From assembly GCF_004193775.1 (NCBI RefSeq), contig NC_041021.1, positions 18,480,024-18,544,023 on the forward strand: a DNA stretch of 64,000 nucleotides, read 5' to 3'. The position numbers and the translations under genes are program-made. Source of the DNA: Glycine soja (Eukaryota > Streptophyta > Magnoliopsida > Fabales > Fabaceae). Positions 1-12,187 of this stretch are shown piece after piece; the stretch's first letter is position 1, and each line of letters starts with the position of its first letter. The notes under the pieces are model-generated. The model was not told the origin of the DNA. It saw only the letters and a program-made list of their open reading frames with translations, and made no database searches.

Positions 1-79
1 AAGACACAAAGCCTTAACAAAAGGAAAAACTCTAAAGCCTAGGCCCAACTATAGAGCTTTTAAAACCGTAAAGGTTTAC
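1..79 (-). other. Partial gag-pro/pol intron of element D
   Basis: The sequence matches the start of the 178 bp intron of element A, beginning with the GTAAACC donor at 79 on the minus strand, directly after the gag-pro 3' end. The acceptor and pol are off the left edge. Confidence 0.7.
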
Positions 80-153
80 ATTATGCTCGTTGCGTAAATG
101 CCGGGGCGTTCCTCCACTCGCCAATTTCCCAGCTGGAAATCAGGAAGGCATGG

Positions 154-3100
154 TCATACCAAATCCAATGTACTCGGAACATCATCTTTGTATATCGCGA
201 CCACTTGACCTTCGTCTCCCAGACCCGTGCTTATAAAGCTTCTACTTATGTGGCAGGGCGGGCTTCCTTCACTTTCTTGTCTCAACCGCGAGCTTTGACC
301 ACCGCTCTTTCTTCTCGCGATGCTTCTCTTTATATCCGCCTGAGTGGGTTTATATCCTAAACCATATTTCCCACAATTTCCTTTGGCATTTATCAGGCTA
401 GTTATGTCGCCGTTGTCTTTGCCTAAACCCATTCCGGGTTCGTAACCGTTCTCCAACATAACTCGGGCCATCATTACTGCTGCATCGGATAGGCAAGCTT
501 GCCCAGAGAAGGAGTCCACGGAGGAAATGCTTACCACCTCAAAAGACTGGAAAGCGGTTTCTAATGACTCCTCTGCGGCTTCCACATAAGGCATAGAGGA
601 TGGGCAGCTCACCAAGATGTCTTCCTCGCCTGATACGATGACCAGATGCCCTTCCACTACGAATTTCAACTTTTGGTGGAGTGTTGAGGGAACAACTCCT
701 ACTGAGTGGATCCACGGGCACCCCAACAGACAGTTGTAGGGGGGGTTAATATCCATTATTTGGAAGGTAACTTGACAGGTGTGAGGGCCTATCTGTACTG
801 GGAGATCGATCTCTCCCCTAACCTCTCGGCGGGTGCCGTCGAAGGCACGAACCACCATTGAACTCGGCTTTAAGTGGGAAGCATTGAATGGTAATTTCTC
901 CAAAGTGCTCTTAGGCATCACGTTTAAACTGGAACCATTATCGATGAGCACTTTGGCTACGATATGGTCCATACACTTGACTGATACGTGCAAAGCTTTA
1001 TTATGCCCTCTCCCATCGGCGGGGATTTCTTCTTCGGCGAAGGCGAGATAGTTGTTGGCAGTGATATTATTGACCAGCCCTCTGAAACCTTCTACCGAGA
1101 TATCTTGGGCCACGTGGGCCTCGTTTAAAACCTTCACTAGCAGAGCTCGATGAGGCTCGAAGCTCATGAGTAACTCCAACAGCGAGACCCTGGCCGGGGT
1201 TTTGTTGAGCTGTTCGATAACCTTGAATTCGCTCTGCTGAATTATACGGAGGAACTCGCTGGCTTCCTCTAGTGATACCTCCTTTTTACCATCCTTTTTC
1301 TCCGGAAGACCTTTTGCCGGAATATCTTTATTCGAAGCGAAGGGTATTTCATCATCTTGTTCCTCCACCACCTTTGCTTTCCCCTTGACATTCGCGGGTT
1401 GGACTGGTAGATCCGGTGGTGCAAACACACGACCGCTACGGGTCACACCACTCAGTCCCGTGATATTTGTTACCTTAGCCGACAACGAGCTAACGTCGGT
1501 GGCTTCTTCTTCCTTCCCCCTCGGAGGTGTATATCTCCATGGGACTGCGTGGCTATTTTGGTATGGGAAAGGAACAGGTCTAGCTGCTAAGGGGTGTCCG
1601 GGCTTTTGCGAAGCTGTGCCCTTGGTGAAGTATATCACCAAGGGTTTGGGCCTCTCAACACCACTCCCATCCGTGGACTGCATGCATATATGCTGCTCTT
1701 CTCTTCCTTCGCTGCCAACTTCCAGTCGACCTTGATCTATCATTTGCTGTAACAATTCTTCTACTCCCAAACACGTTTCCATGTCATGCAGCTCGCCGGA
1801 ATGCAGTAAACAGGAATCCTCCTTACGCCCACTATGGGGAATCACACCTCCCTCTTGTAGGGCCTCAAAGATAAACCTCCTAGGGGTTGCCACATCCTTT
1901 AAAGGTTTAGACCTGCGCGGCCTATCGGACTCAACGGCATTAATCGCTCCCCCTCCATGATCGGCGAGCGGGTTGGTTCTCACATTGGGCCGATCCTCTT
2001 GGAAAGTCAGCCATCCAGCATCTATCAAATGTTGGACCTTGTATTTAAGAGCCAAGCATTTTTCAATGGAATGCCCCGGGACACCCCCATGGTACTTGCA
2101 AGTTGCATTAGGGTCATACCACTTTGGGAAAGGGGGTTGGAGGACCTTTCCGGGAGTTACCACGGCCAAATGGTTGGCGATGAGGGACGGCAAGAGGTCT
2201 TCGTATGTCATTGGGAGTGGGGTGAATTCTTGAAATGGCCTCGGAGGGAAGTTCCTTGTTGCGTTGGAATTACCGGCCGGGCGAGTTGTGTTCGGAGTTG
2301 GAACTTGGGGAGCTTCCCTCTGGGTGGGTGCCTTAGGCTGCACAGGTGCTGAACTAGAGGCGTTCCCGGTATGAGCCGAGAAGCTCGGGTGATGTTGCGC
2401 GTACTGATGGGTACCATGAGGTGTCTGCAGGGGCTTGACCCATGCGGGCGTTGAAGAGACGGCATGGGCATCTCCTTCCTTCCTTTTTGCCCTTGTTGTC
2501 CCGATTCTTTTGGCATTCGCACTTGTGGAGGAAACGTAATCGAACTTTCCTCTTTTCAACCCTACCTCAATTCTTTCCCCGGCGAACACTAGGTCCGCGA
2601 AGCTGGACGACATGTAACCTACTAGCTTCTCATAGTAGAACACCGGCAGAGTGTCTACCATCATGGTGATCATCTCTCTCTTAACCATGGGAGGAGCTAC
2701 TTGTGCCGCCAGGTCTCTCCACCGCTGTGCGTATTCTTTAAAGGTTTCGCCCTCTTTCTTGAACATATTCTACAGCTGAGTGCGATCGGGAGCCATATCG
2801 GAATTGTACTGATATTGCCTTAGGAAGGCAGTAATCAGATCCTTCCAAGTACGGATATGGGAGGCTTCCAAATTAGTGTACCAAACTACCGCGGCTCCGG
2901 CCAAGCTATCTTGAAAAAAGTGTATTAATAGCTTCTCATCCTTAGAGTGTGCGCCCATCTTGCGACAGTACATCTTGAGATGGTTTTTGGGACAAGTCGT
3001 CCCTTTATACTTGTCGAAGTCCGGCACTTTGAACTTCGGGGGAATAACAACATCGGGTACCAAGCAAAGATCCGTCATGTCTGCGAACGGATAGTCCCCA

Positions 3101-3681
3101 AATCCTTCCACGGCTCTCAATCTTTCCTCGAGGAGATCGAGCTTCCTCCTTTCTACAGTTGCCGGGGGCGGTCCTTCCGTGGACAAAACTATTGGTTGTG
3201 TCGCGATGTTGGGTTGAGGCAACGTGCTGGGTGCCGGCCCTTCGGGGATCGGGGGATAGAACTCGACATCCCTTCGAGCATAGTCTTGAGGGTCTTTGTG
3301 GACCTCGTCGGGCTGTTGAGGAGACTCTCTTTCAAGGACGGGAGAAGCAATATGGCCCGCATCGTCTTGCAAGACGGGTGGTGAGTAGTTGGGCGGCAAT
3401 CCATAAGGGTAAGCCGCTCGGTTGTATCCCAGGTGAGGGTTGCCATCGTGCCCCAGTGTGTCCCTTCCCCGTCCTACTATGTTTGAGGGAGGATGGTGCG
3501 CAGTTGCCAAGAGAGTTGGGTCTGCTTCGGCAGCCGAACTGACAGCGGCAGCGGTGGCCGCGTTTTTCTCCATTAGCTGCCTCATTCCTAACATGGCCTC
3601 CATCATGGAGGCCATTTGTTCTTTCAGAGCCGACATGTCGACTTTCATCTGTTCCTGTGTCTCCTCTTGGTCACCCATCAT
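154..3681 (-). pseudogene. gag-pro: Element D gag-protease polyprotein with two nonsense mutations
   Basis: The product would be the capsid/nucleocapsid precursor and aspartic protease of an Ogre/Tat element. The start is one of two adjacent ATGs at 3681/3678, before Gly-Asp-Gln-Glu-Glu as in A and B. After a Gln/Met/Ala-rich N-terminus comes the gag core, then a zinc-knuckle-like motif C-X2-H-X5-H-X4-C (around 2055-2100), a retropepsin domain with active site Asp-Asn-Gly-Ser-Ser (around 935-950), and a glycine-rich G-patch (around 345-460). An in-frame TAG at 2770-2772 replaces a CAG found in A and B. A TGA at 154-156 replaces a CGA and removes about 25 C-terminal residues. The conserved Leu-Leu-Gly-Arg-Pro-Trp segment of the protease reads Cys instead of Arg. 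It is otherwise open over 870 codons. Confidence 0.88.
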
Positions 3682-3954
3682 TCTAGATTTGGATCTGGTG
3701 CGATAGGGATGCCTTGTGGCGCGTTTAGTTATGGTGTTTTTCCCTAAAAAACCAAACGTGAGGAGTGGGTAAAGAAAGAAAGAATGCATGCTAGAGATAA
3801 AATGTAGGAGTGATTTGATTCGCACAAGCTTTTTGGAGTAGAAACATGGGACCAACTCATTCTATTTCAAAAAGTGGTATCTAGTCAAGGTCTGAGAGAC
3901 CATACAAGTTTCCTAGCGATTTCTAATTATGTGGGCCATTAAGTCTATCATATG

Positions 3955-5778
3955 CTAACAATAGCCGATAAGCCCATGAATTTCTTCGGGGGTGGAGTAG
4001 GTGTCTGCCATCGCCTTGGCCTTGGCTAACAATCGGGGAAGTTCCTGACTCCCGTTCAAGGTAAGAGCGAACCGATCCATCCACATGGTTGCCTCTTGGT
4101 GTAAAGAGTCGATCACCCTTCCTCTAGCCTCTTTTTCCGCGTATACTTGGGCATACTCGTCCGCGATCCTATGCTCGTGGGCCGTGGCTAGACCTAACTC
4201 TTCTTGGTACTTGGCGATGATAGCTAGCATGTTGGTCTCCGTCTCGCATAAACGCTGAGACAAGCTTCTTTTGGACCTTGAACAGGCAACTAACTCCTCT
4301 TTCAAAACCATGCTATGTGCTCGCGATTGGTCCCTCTCTTCCCTTCGCAGCTTGAGTTCATTGTTGCTACCCCACAGAGCTCCGCAAAATTTGTTCCGGC
4401 CATACTCTTCCTTGCGAGCCCTCTTGGTCTCTTGTTCAAGGGCTCGTGCGGTAGTTGCATTCTCTTCCCGTAATCCGGCACACTCCTTCCGGATGTGTGT
4501 AGTGGCCAACTTGAACTTCTCTTTGGCAAGTTTCGCCTTTCCTAACTCGCTTTTGAGAGCTTGGACTTCTTCGTCCTCTTCCGGTGCTTCAAAACTCTCT
4601 TCGCTGACGACTTTTAACTTGGCGAGCCAATCTAAACCTCGTATATGAACTTTCAGCCATTCATGGTACCCACCAATGATGCCATTACGAATGCCCCTAA
4701 GTTCTTGATCTTTCCTTAACGGGGTTTCCCATGCCTTATGGATTGCTTGTATAGCCTTGAAATTTTGTGCGCCGAAATCCCTCACAAGGAAAGGAGACAT
4801 GCTTTCTTCCGTCGGTGCTCCCCTCATGGGGTACCCTAGTTGTCTTATAGCGAGCGCGGGATTGTAGTTAATACAACCCCTCGTTCCTATCGGCGGAATG
4901 TTTGGGTACCCTCCACATAAGAAAAGGACTCCCTCCTTTCCTTCCTTCCATCGGGGGAACCAACTGATTGTTCTACCTCCTATCCCAGCCAAAAGCTGGT
5001 CCCAATCTATTCTTCTCTTTTCAGTACACGAGCGATGGCCCTGGAGCGGACATGGATGCCTCGTGTCTTGCTGGAGCAGGTGTGAAACCAACCAAACACA
5101 GAGGGCGGGCAAGCAACAGATGATCCGTGCGCTACTTTTTTCGCACCTTCGGTTAAATGTGTCAAATAAATCTGCCAAGACAGCTACCACCGGACTTTCC
5201 TTGCTATGGTGGTATGCAAGGAAAGCATCGATTGCTACTAGGTCCACCAAACCATCTACGTTTGGAAAGAGGACAACCCCAAAAATTAGCAAAGCTAACA
5301 CATCCATAAACGGGACCCAATCTCCTTGATTGGCAATACCCCTCGCCTTGTCTTCTAGGTACTTCCGTGGTAGGCCCGCTATGCCGTTCCGAGTCTGTTT
5401 TATGCGGTCCAAACCTCTTGCTGAATCCTTGACCACAGTTGCAATTCTGCTCAAAGAGGGGAGACACCTGGAGGAAAGGTATGGTTTTCTTCCCCCAAGA
5501 GGACATCCTAGAATTTCCTCAAATTCTTCAATGGTTGGTACCAATTGGAAGTCTCCGAACGTGAAGCATCTCAAAGGCTGGTCGTAGTATTGGGTGAGTG
5601 ATGCAATGGCTTCTATGGATATCTCTGCTATGGTCAACTCTAAGATCTTTCCGTAAATCTTGCGGAAGGCTTGCATTTGGAGGGGTTCCATCAACCGCCC
5701 TAATTCCTTGATGCTGGTGGTATCTAGGCCTTTAACCTTGACTTGGTAAAACCTCTTGCCGGTTTGATTTGTCCCCAT
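3955..5778 (-). CDS. ORF1: Element D ORF1, Ogre-type upstream ORF (coiled-coil protein), slightly shortened
   Basis: This 607-residue ORF lies between the 5' leader and gag, where Ogre elements carry an extra ORF1 of unknown function. The N-terminal two thirds is a globular domain of a type found in many legume repeat proteins (possibly the DUF7745 family; I could not check). The C-terminal third is charged, rich in Glu/Lys/Arg heptads and likely coiled coil (about residues 400-560). The start Met-Gly-Thr-Asn-Gln is shared by the A and C copies. A TAG at 3955-3957 replaces the CAG of A and C, removing 14 residues. No catalytic motif is evident. Its role in the element's life cycle is not known. 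Confidence 0.8.
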   Translation of the reverse strand: MGTNQTGKRFYQVKVKGLDTTSIKELGRLMEPLQMQAFRKIYGKILELTIAEISIEAIASLTQYYDQPLRCFTFGDFQLVPTIEEFEEILGCPLGGRKPYLSSRCLPSLSRIATVVKDSARGLDRIKQTRNGIAGLPRKYLEDKARGIANQGDWVPFMDVLALLIFGVVLFPNVDGLVDLVAIDAFLAYHHSKESPVVAVLADLFDTFNRRCEKSSARIICCLPALCVWLVSHLLQQDTRHPCPLQGHRSCTEKRRIDWDQLLAGIGGRTISWFPRWKEGKEGVLFLCGGYPNIPPIGTRGCINYNPALAIRQLGYPMRGAPTEESMSPFLVRDFGAQNFKAIQAIHKAWETPLRKDQELRGIRNGIIGGYHEWLKVHIRGLDWLAKLKVVSEESFEAPEEDEEVQALKSELGKAKLAKEKFKLATTHIRKECAGLREENATTARALEQETKRARKEEYGRNKFCGALWGSNNELKLRREERDQSRAHSMVLKEELVACSRSKRSLSQRLCETETNMLAIIAKYQEELGLATAHEHRIADEYAQVYAEKEARGRVIDSLHQEATMWMDRFALTLNGSQELPRLLAKAKAMADTYSTPEEIHGLIGYC

Positions 5779-6102
5779 GCTTACTAAAGTGAGACAAAAA
5801 GCTGGTGCAAATCAAAACTCCGATATCTCATGGGTGGAATGGATGAATGCATGAAGGAATGCATATGACACAGATGCAACTTAGGAATGCGGGGGCCCGA
5901 GGAATTGTCTCCTTCTTAGATACAACGTCTAGGGGTAGCAAAGTGCCCCAACGTATGTTTTTTTTTTTTTAAGAAGGTGACACAGACCTCCGTTGGTTTG
6001 TTTACAGAGGGGATCAAGACAGAACCCGTATGCGATGCATATGCGAAAGACGCAATACGGGAATGTACATAGTATGACAATATTCACTGAACATAGTATG
6101 AC
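5779..6102 (-). other. Element D leader with deletion scar
   Basis: This matches the leader just upstream of ORF1 in A and C. Its distal part, including the PBS, is missing. At 6067-6108 an 18-24 bp segment containing CATAGTATGACAATATT is present twice in tandem, exactly at the junction with the LTR remnant. No protein-coding ORF is supported here. Confidence 0.75.
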
Positions 6103-6236
6103 AATATTCTTTTGTTTTCCGGCACGTCCCGGAATTTCACAAATTGCCTAATGATGGGTGCCAAGCACCTTACAAGGACCAAACAAAATTCGCATGTCAT
6201 CAAGCAAAGGTCCCCAGACGAAATTAGGGTATGACA
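6103..6236 (-). repeat. Element D 5' LTR remnant (first ~134 bp only)
   Basis: On the minus strand this begins TGTCATACCCTAATTTCGTC and follows the first about 134 bp of element A's LTR, then jumps to leader sequence. The remaining ~1.5 kb of LTR is missing. Confidence 0.85.
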
Positions 6237-8648
6237 AGTCCGATGTGCCCAGAGAGCATCATCAAGCCTGGTACTCCAATCTTTCCTGCTTGGCTGCACA
6301 ATCTTCTCTAAAATTCTCTTGATTTCCCGGTTAGAAATTTCTGCCTGTCCATTGGTCTGGGGGTGGTATGGTGTGGATACCCTGTGTACCACCCCGTACT
6401 TTTTAAGCAGGGAATGCATTGTTCTGTTGCAAAAATGGGTTCCTTGATCACTAACAATTGCTTTAGGTACTCCAAACCTGCAAAACAGATTAGACCTGAC
6501 AAAGTCTGCAACAACTTTAGCATCATTAGTTTTAGTGGGCTTGGCTTCCACCCATTTTGAAACATAGTCAACTGCAAGGAGAATGTAAATGTAACCAAAA
6601 GAGACAGGAAAATGGCCCATGAAATCTATACCCCAGACATCAAACACCTCATAGAATAGCATAGGTTGCTGAGGCATTTGTTGTCGCCATGTAAGTGTAT
6701 TTCCTGCTCTCTGACACTGCTCACAAGTGCTGCAGATTTTCCATGCATCTTTAAAGATGGTGGGCCAATAAAAACCACAATCAAGCACTTTGCGAGCTGT
6801 CCTTTGAACACCTAGATGACCTCCCGGTGCGGAAGAATGACAGAACTGCAGGACTGAGTCAGTCTCATGATCTGGAATGCATCGTCTAATTACCTGATCA
6901 CTGCACAATTTCCACAAGTAGGGGTCATCCCAAATAAAATGCTTAGCATCACTTTTAATTTTATCTTTTTGGGCTTTAGATGCTAAGGGAGGAAAAACAG
7001 AAGCAACTAAATAATTGACAATGTTAGCAAACCAGGGAGTAGAAAGAGAGTCAGAAATACTATACAGTATAAACAAATGATCATCCGGGAAATCATCCCG
7101 AATGGGTGAATCCTCATCTAATACACGTTTGATCCGACTCAAGTGATCAGTAACTAGATTTTGTGCTATGCTCCTATCACGGATCTCCAAGTCAAACTCT
7201 TGGAGCCAAAGCATCCATCGGATCAACCTAGGCTTAGAATCAGCCTTCTTCAACAAGTACTTTAGAGCTATATGGTCAGTATAAACAATAATGCGGGTAC
7301 CAAGCAAATAAGATCGAAATTTTTCAAGAGCAAAAACTATGGCTAGAAGCTCTTTCTCAGTAGTAGTGTAATTCGCTTGGGCAGCATCTAAAGTCCTAGA
7401 AGCATAATATATCACCCTGGGCAATTTATCATTTTTCTGAGCAAGGACAACCCCCAATGCATAATTTGATGCATCACACATAAGCTCAAAAGGGGCTGTC
7501 CAATCGGGTGCCTGAATGATGGGGGTGGTAGTCAGCGCTCTTTTGAGGCAATCAAAAGCCTTTTTGCATCTGTCATTAAAGTCAAACTCCACCTCGTTTT
7601 GCAACAAGTTGGACAGTGGAAGGGCTACTTTGCTAAAATCCCTTATAAAGCGCTTGTAGAATCCTGCATGACCAAGAAAAGATCGCACCTCTCGCACACA
7701 AGAGGGGTAAGGCAATTGTGAAATAACAGAAATTTTTGCAGGATCTACTTCAATACCCTTATTGGAAATAATGTGGCCTAAAACTATACCTTGCTCAACC
7801 ATAAAATGACATTTTTCAAAATTTAGAACAAGGTTAGTTTCAATGCATCTGTTCAAAACTTTTTCCAAACTATCTAGACAACCATCAAAAGAGGATCCAT
7901 ACACAGTGAAATCATCCATGAACACCTCTATGCAATTTTCTAAGAAGTCACTGAAAATACTAATCATGCACCGCTGGAAGGTACCAGGGGCATTGCACAG
8001 GCCGAAAGGCATCCTCCTATAGGCAAAAGTGCCGAAGGGGCAGGTGAATGTGGTCTTTTCCTGATCCTCAGGAGCAATAGTAATTTGCATATAACCAGAA
8101 AAACCATCAAGGAAACAGTAGTGAGATTTACCTGCCAGGCGCTCAAGCATCTGGTCAATGAATGGCAGGGGAAAATGGTCCTTTTTGGTAACTTGGTTCA
8201 GCCTCCTATAGTCAATGCAGACTCTCCAACTGTTCTACTCCCGAGTAGGAATCAGCTCCTCCTTCTCATTTTTTATCACTGTGAGGCCGGTCTTCTTCGG
8301 GACTACCTGGACGGGACTCACCCATTGGCTGTCGGAGATAGGATAAATGATTCCAGCTTGCAAAAGCTTGGTTATCTCCTTCTTCACTACATCAAGAATC
8401 ACCGGGTTGAGTCTTCTCTGTGGCTGTCTTACTGGTTTAGCTCCATCCTCTAAATTTATTCGATGCATACATGTGGATGGGCTAATAGGAATGTCTGCCA
8501 GGGTCCATCCCATAGCCTTCTTATGCTTCTTGAGAACAGACAACAACTTCTCCTCTTGCTCATCAATAAGGGAGGCAGATATAATCACTGGAAAACTTTT
8601 GCTATCATCCAAGTAAGTATATTTTAAATTTGATGGTAGAGGCTTCAA
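6237..8648 (-). pseudogene. pol: Element E pol: reverse transcriptase, RNase H, integrase (3' end cut by element D)
   Basis: The frame starts in the protease-RT linker near 8648. An in-frame TAG at 8235-8237 precedes the Trp-Arg-Val-Cys-Ile-Asp-Tyr-Arg motif of RT. The RT active site is Phe-Met-Asp-Asp (about 7920). The RNase H follows (about 7500-7130) with Cys-Asp-Ala-Ser and Tyr-Thr-Asp-His motifs. Integrase has a His-His-Cys-Cys zinc region (about 6840-6700) and DDE core residues in Gly-Ile-Asp, Ser-Asp-Gln-Gly and Ala-Glu-Ile-Ser segments (about 6640-6320). Integrase stops at Trp-Ala-His-Arg where the D LTR begins; the ORF continuing to 6084 is read-through into that LTR and is not genuine. 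Confidence 0.88.
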
Positions 8649-10003
8649 TTCTGGTGTGGTTGGCTGGGTAGTGGTAGAAGGAGATGGTTTCTCAGCCTGT
8701 ACCCATAAAGAAAGTCAAAGGTATATGTACTTCCTGAAACATGGTTAGTCCTATCTGACTCTATAAAATCAATCTCAAGAGGTGAAACACCACCACCAGA
8801 CATGCAATCAATATCACTTTCAGATTCACTTTCAGCATCAAATTCAGACATATGATTAAGTACAATTCTAGACTCAATGCATGAAGAGTGAGAGGTATGC
8901 ATATTAGAGTACAGATCATGCATGTATTCATCAACAACATGGTCAATTATTTCAGCAGGAAATACAGAAAGATCTTCAGATGGGTATTTCATAGCATCCA
9001 GAATATTAAAATGAACAGTTATATCACCAAACTCCATGGATAGTGTGCCTGCATAAACATCTATCTTAGTTCTAGCAGTTTTCATAAAGGGTCTGCCTAG
9101 AATGATGGGAACTGATCCTTGAGAAAATCCATCTTCCATATTCAAAATATAAAAATCAACAGGGAAAATCAGTTCACCAACTCTAACTAAGACATCTTCT
9201 ATGGAACCAACAGGGTAGGCAACACTTCTATTAGCTAAATGAATTACCACATCAGTTGACTGCAAGGGACCTAGAGATAGAGAATTAAAAATAGACAGAG
9301 GCATAACACTAACAGAAGCTCCTAAATCTAGCATGGCATTGTCAAACTTACTATTCCCTATAATACAAGGTATGCTGAATGTACCTGGATCTTTACATTT
9401 TTCAGGAATTTGGGGAACAGATTTACCAATCAGTGCGGAGACATTTCTGCCCAAGCTAATTCGTTCACTTCCTTTAAGCTTCCTCTTATTAGTGCACAAC
9501 TCCTTCAAGAATTTGACATATCTTGGAATTTTCTTTATTGCATCCAGCAGAGGTATGTTTACCTCTACTTTTCTGAATGTTTCCAAGATTTCTTTCTCTA
9601 CCTCTTCCATTTTTTTGTTGGAAACTGCTCTTGGAGGGAATGGAAGAGGAGGAATGTGTTGCTTCTGCAAATCAGAATTACCAGTGGAAGATTCACCTAC
9701 ACAAAAATTGTTAGGTAAATTTTTGTCGTTACCTTTTTCTGGAGTAGAGTGAAGTTTGGCAGGTTCATTTGCAGATGAGGAAGGTGTTACGGGTTGAGGT
9801 CCTTGACACTGCTTTCCTGACCTCAATGAAATGGCACTGACATTTTTGGGATTTTGGACAGCTTGGGAAGACAGCTTGTCAGAATTCTGGGACTGTTGTT
9901 GATTCAATTGTGTTGCCAATTGTCCCATCTGATTGGTTAAGCTCTGAATGGAGGCTCTGGTCTCTTGTTGAAACTGCATGTTCTGCATAGTCATTTGCCT
10001 CAC
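8645..10003 (-). pseudogene. pro: Element E gag C-terminus and aspartic protease
   Basis: The open frame of 452 residues contains a Gln-rich region, then a conserved Asn-Val-Ser-Ala-Ile-Ser-Leu-Arg-Ser-Gly segment typical of Athila gag, then a retropepsin-like domain with Asp-Leu-Gly-Ala-Ser (about 9340-9325) and Ile-Leu-Gly-Arg-Pro-Phe (about 9100). A frameshift near 8710-8725 separates it from pol, which continues in another frame from the shared linker. It belongs to the same polyprotein as the gag fragments upstream. Confidence 0.82.
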
Positions 10004-10135
10004 AAGTTCTTCGAGGGAAAGTTGTGGAGGAGCCTCAACTGTTGGTTGTTTCTGGGGCTGTTGCTGTTGTTGGATTGGTGGAGGAATGTATGGTCTGCTT
10101 GGGCCAGCAGCATTTTGGAAGGAAGGAGCAGGCTG

Positions 10136-11360
10136 CTATTGTTGTTGCTGAGGGCTAGACCATTTGAGATTAGGGTGATTCCTCCATCCAGGGTTGTATC
10201 TGTTGCTGGAGAGGTCATAATTGTTCTGTTGTGGTTGATTTTGCTGCTGAGGTTGAGGAGGTCTATTGTAAATATTAGCAGCATAAGCTTCGGGCTGCTC
10301 AATTGCTCCAGGTTGCTGCATGGAAAGGCAAAGGTCTGTATGGTGGTCAGCAGAGGAGCACAAACCACAGACCCTTGCAATAGGTACAAATTTTTGGTTC
10401 AAGGCCAGCTGGGTTACCAAGTTAACCAATGCATCCAGTTTGCCTTCAAGCTTCTTAGTTTCAGATGATGCAGCTGAGTTTGTAGCTACCTCATGCACTC
10501 CTCTAATGACTATCATTTCTGGCGCTAAACTGTTGGGAGTTGGAAGCCATCTTCTCAATTAAATTTATGGCTTCAGCAGGAGTCATGTCTCCAAGGGCTC
10601 CACCACTGGCAGCATCTATCATACTTCTCTCCATATTACTGAGTCCTTCATAAAAATATTGGAGAAGAAGCTGCTCTGAAATCTGATGGTGAGGGCAACT
10701 GGCACATAGTTTTTTAAATCTCTCCCAGTATTCATAAAGGCTCTCTCCACTGAGTTGTCTAATACCTGAGATATCCTTCTTGATGGCTGTGGTCCTGGAA
10801 GCAGGAAAATGTTTTTCTAAGAATACTCTCTTCAGGTCATCCCAGCTCGTGATGGACCTTGGAGCAAGGTAATACAGCCAGTCCTTTGCTACTCCCTCTA
10901 AAGAATGAGGAAAAGCCTTCAGAAATATGTGGTCCTCTTTCATGGTGGAGCAGACAATATGAAATTCCTTCAAATGTTTGTGCGGGTCTTCACCTGCAAG
11001 GCCATGAAACTTTGGAAGCAAATGAATCAGTCCAGTTTTAAGAACATATGGGACATCCTCATCAGGGTATTGGATGCACAAGCTTTCGTAGGTGAAATCA
11101 GGTGCAGCCATTTCCCTTAGAGTCCTCTCACGGGGTGGAGGTTGTGCCATGTTCTCGGAATGTTCAAAATCAGAATGCTCAAAATTATAATGCTCCAAAT
11201 CAGGATGTTCAAAATCACCAATAACAGAATGCACAGATTCACCAGTAATGGAATGCTCAGGATGATCAAAAGGTCTAAAATGATGCCCAAATAATCTATG
11301 AAATGTCCTATCTATCTCAGGATCAAAGGGTTGTAAGTCAGATGGATTGCCTCTAGTCAT
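10136..11360 (-). pseudogene. gag: Element E gag (Athila-type), frameshifted
   Basis: The N-terminal 285 residues (11360-10503) carry short Phe-Glu-His repeats and then the retrotransposon gag core (His-Leu-Leu-Pro-Lys-Phe, Trp-Leu-Tyr-Tyr-Leu, Tyr-Glu-Tyr-Trp-Glu-Arg-Phe). A one-base frame change near 10510 moves the continuation to the frame 10558-10136, which holds a canonical CCHC zinc knuckle (C-X2-C-X4-H-X4-C, about 10375-10330) and a Gln/Asn/Pro-rich tail. That frame ends in a TAG at 10136-10138, after a run of CAA codons. The product would be the structural capsid/nucleocapsid protein. Confidence 0.83.
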
Positions 11361-12165
11361 ACACTACATTCAGCATGCACAACTAGTTGCCTTGTCATGT
11401 AAATAAAGGTACAGGTTTGAACTACAACTACCCTCAAATGATATCCAAATGACTTGAAATTTTGTGAGCAACCTTTTAAAATGATGAGAAGATAGCACAA
11501 AAAACATCAGGCAAAAATTCAAAGTCTAACTATGGAAGCTAAAAATGGTAGGTTAAGAAAAATAAGTGAATAAAACTTGAAAAATAAAGAACTTTTTGAC
11601 AGAATCACTATTTTTGGACGATGGAGACCTCAGCCGGCCTATGGCGCACTACTATGGCGTAGGAAATTTTTTTCTACCCCAAATACATATATAATAATTG
11701 CGATTCTGATAATCGGAGCAAAAGTTATGGCCGTTTGAAGTTTCGACAAACACAAAATTTGCTACTTTTTTGGAATTTTCCCACAAAATATAGATTAAAA
11801 GAAGTTACCACAAAAAAATTCAGCCAAAAATAACAACTCTAGCTACTAAAACAAAAAATCTCAAATAATTCAGCATGGGTGGTCGCTAAAATCCGTCTCA
11901 ACTGTATTTCTACTACTACTCTATTTTGCCGCAAGCAAAAGTGGTCGCTAAGTCCGTCGCAAAACACTATTCACAGAAAAACACCCAAAACTGAAACAGG
12001 GGAAACGCTTAATAGAAAAACTGAAACAAAACACACACTAAACAAAATACCAGGACACTAAACAACACTAACACACATACTAACACAATACTAACAATTA
12101 AACATAAAACACGAAGGAATTAAACACACAACACTAGCTAGTTATTATGAACCTTTGGACACTGC
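11361..12165 (-). other. Element E 5' leader
   Basis: AT-rich non-coding sequence between the PBS and gag. It holds two copies of a GGTCGCTAA-(N)-TCCGTC motif (about 11880 and 11942), and no coding ORF that I can support. Confidence 0.65.
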
Positions 12166-12183
12166 TCCCCGGCAACGACGCCA
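12166..12183 (-). other. Primer-binding site of element E
   Basis: On the minus strand TGGCGTCGTTGCCGGGGA lies 4 bp inside the 5' LTR end. It is the usual position and sequence type of an Athila PBS. The matching tRNA could not be checked here. Confidence 0.8.
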
Positions 12184-12187
12184 AATT

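Larger units (their letters stand above)
1..6236 (-). mobile_element. Element D: Ogre/Tat-like Ty3/gypsy retrotransposon, left-truncated by the window
   Basis: Reading on the minus strand from 6236 down, D has a short 5' LTR remnant, a leader, ORF1, gag-protease and the start of the gag-pro/pol intron; pol lies off the left edge. The order and protein sequences match element A. D sits in the integrase of element E: its LTR start (TGTCATACCC, ending at 6236) directly follows E coding sequence. The base quintet next to the LTR (6237-6241) is the expected target-site copy, but its partner is outside the window. Most of the 5' LTR and the primer-binding site are deleted. Three premature stops show that D is an old, inactive copy. 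Confidence 0.9.

Noticed and set aside
6084..6236. C-terminal extension of element E integrase
   Set aside because: The frame runs by chance into element D's LTR; the same peptide appears wherever this LTR edge is translated (for example 21831-22034 and 56900-57067).
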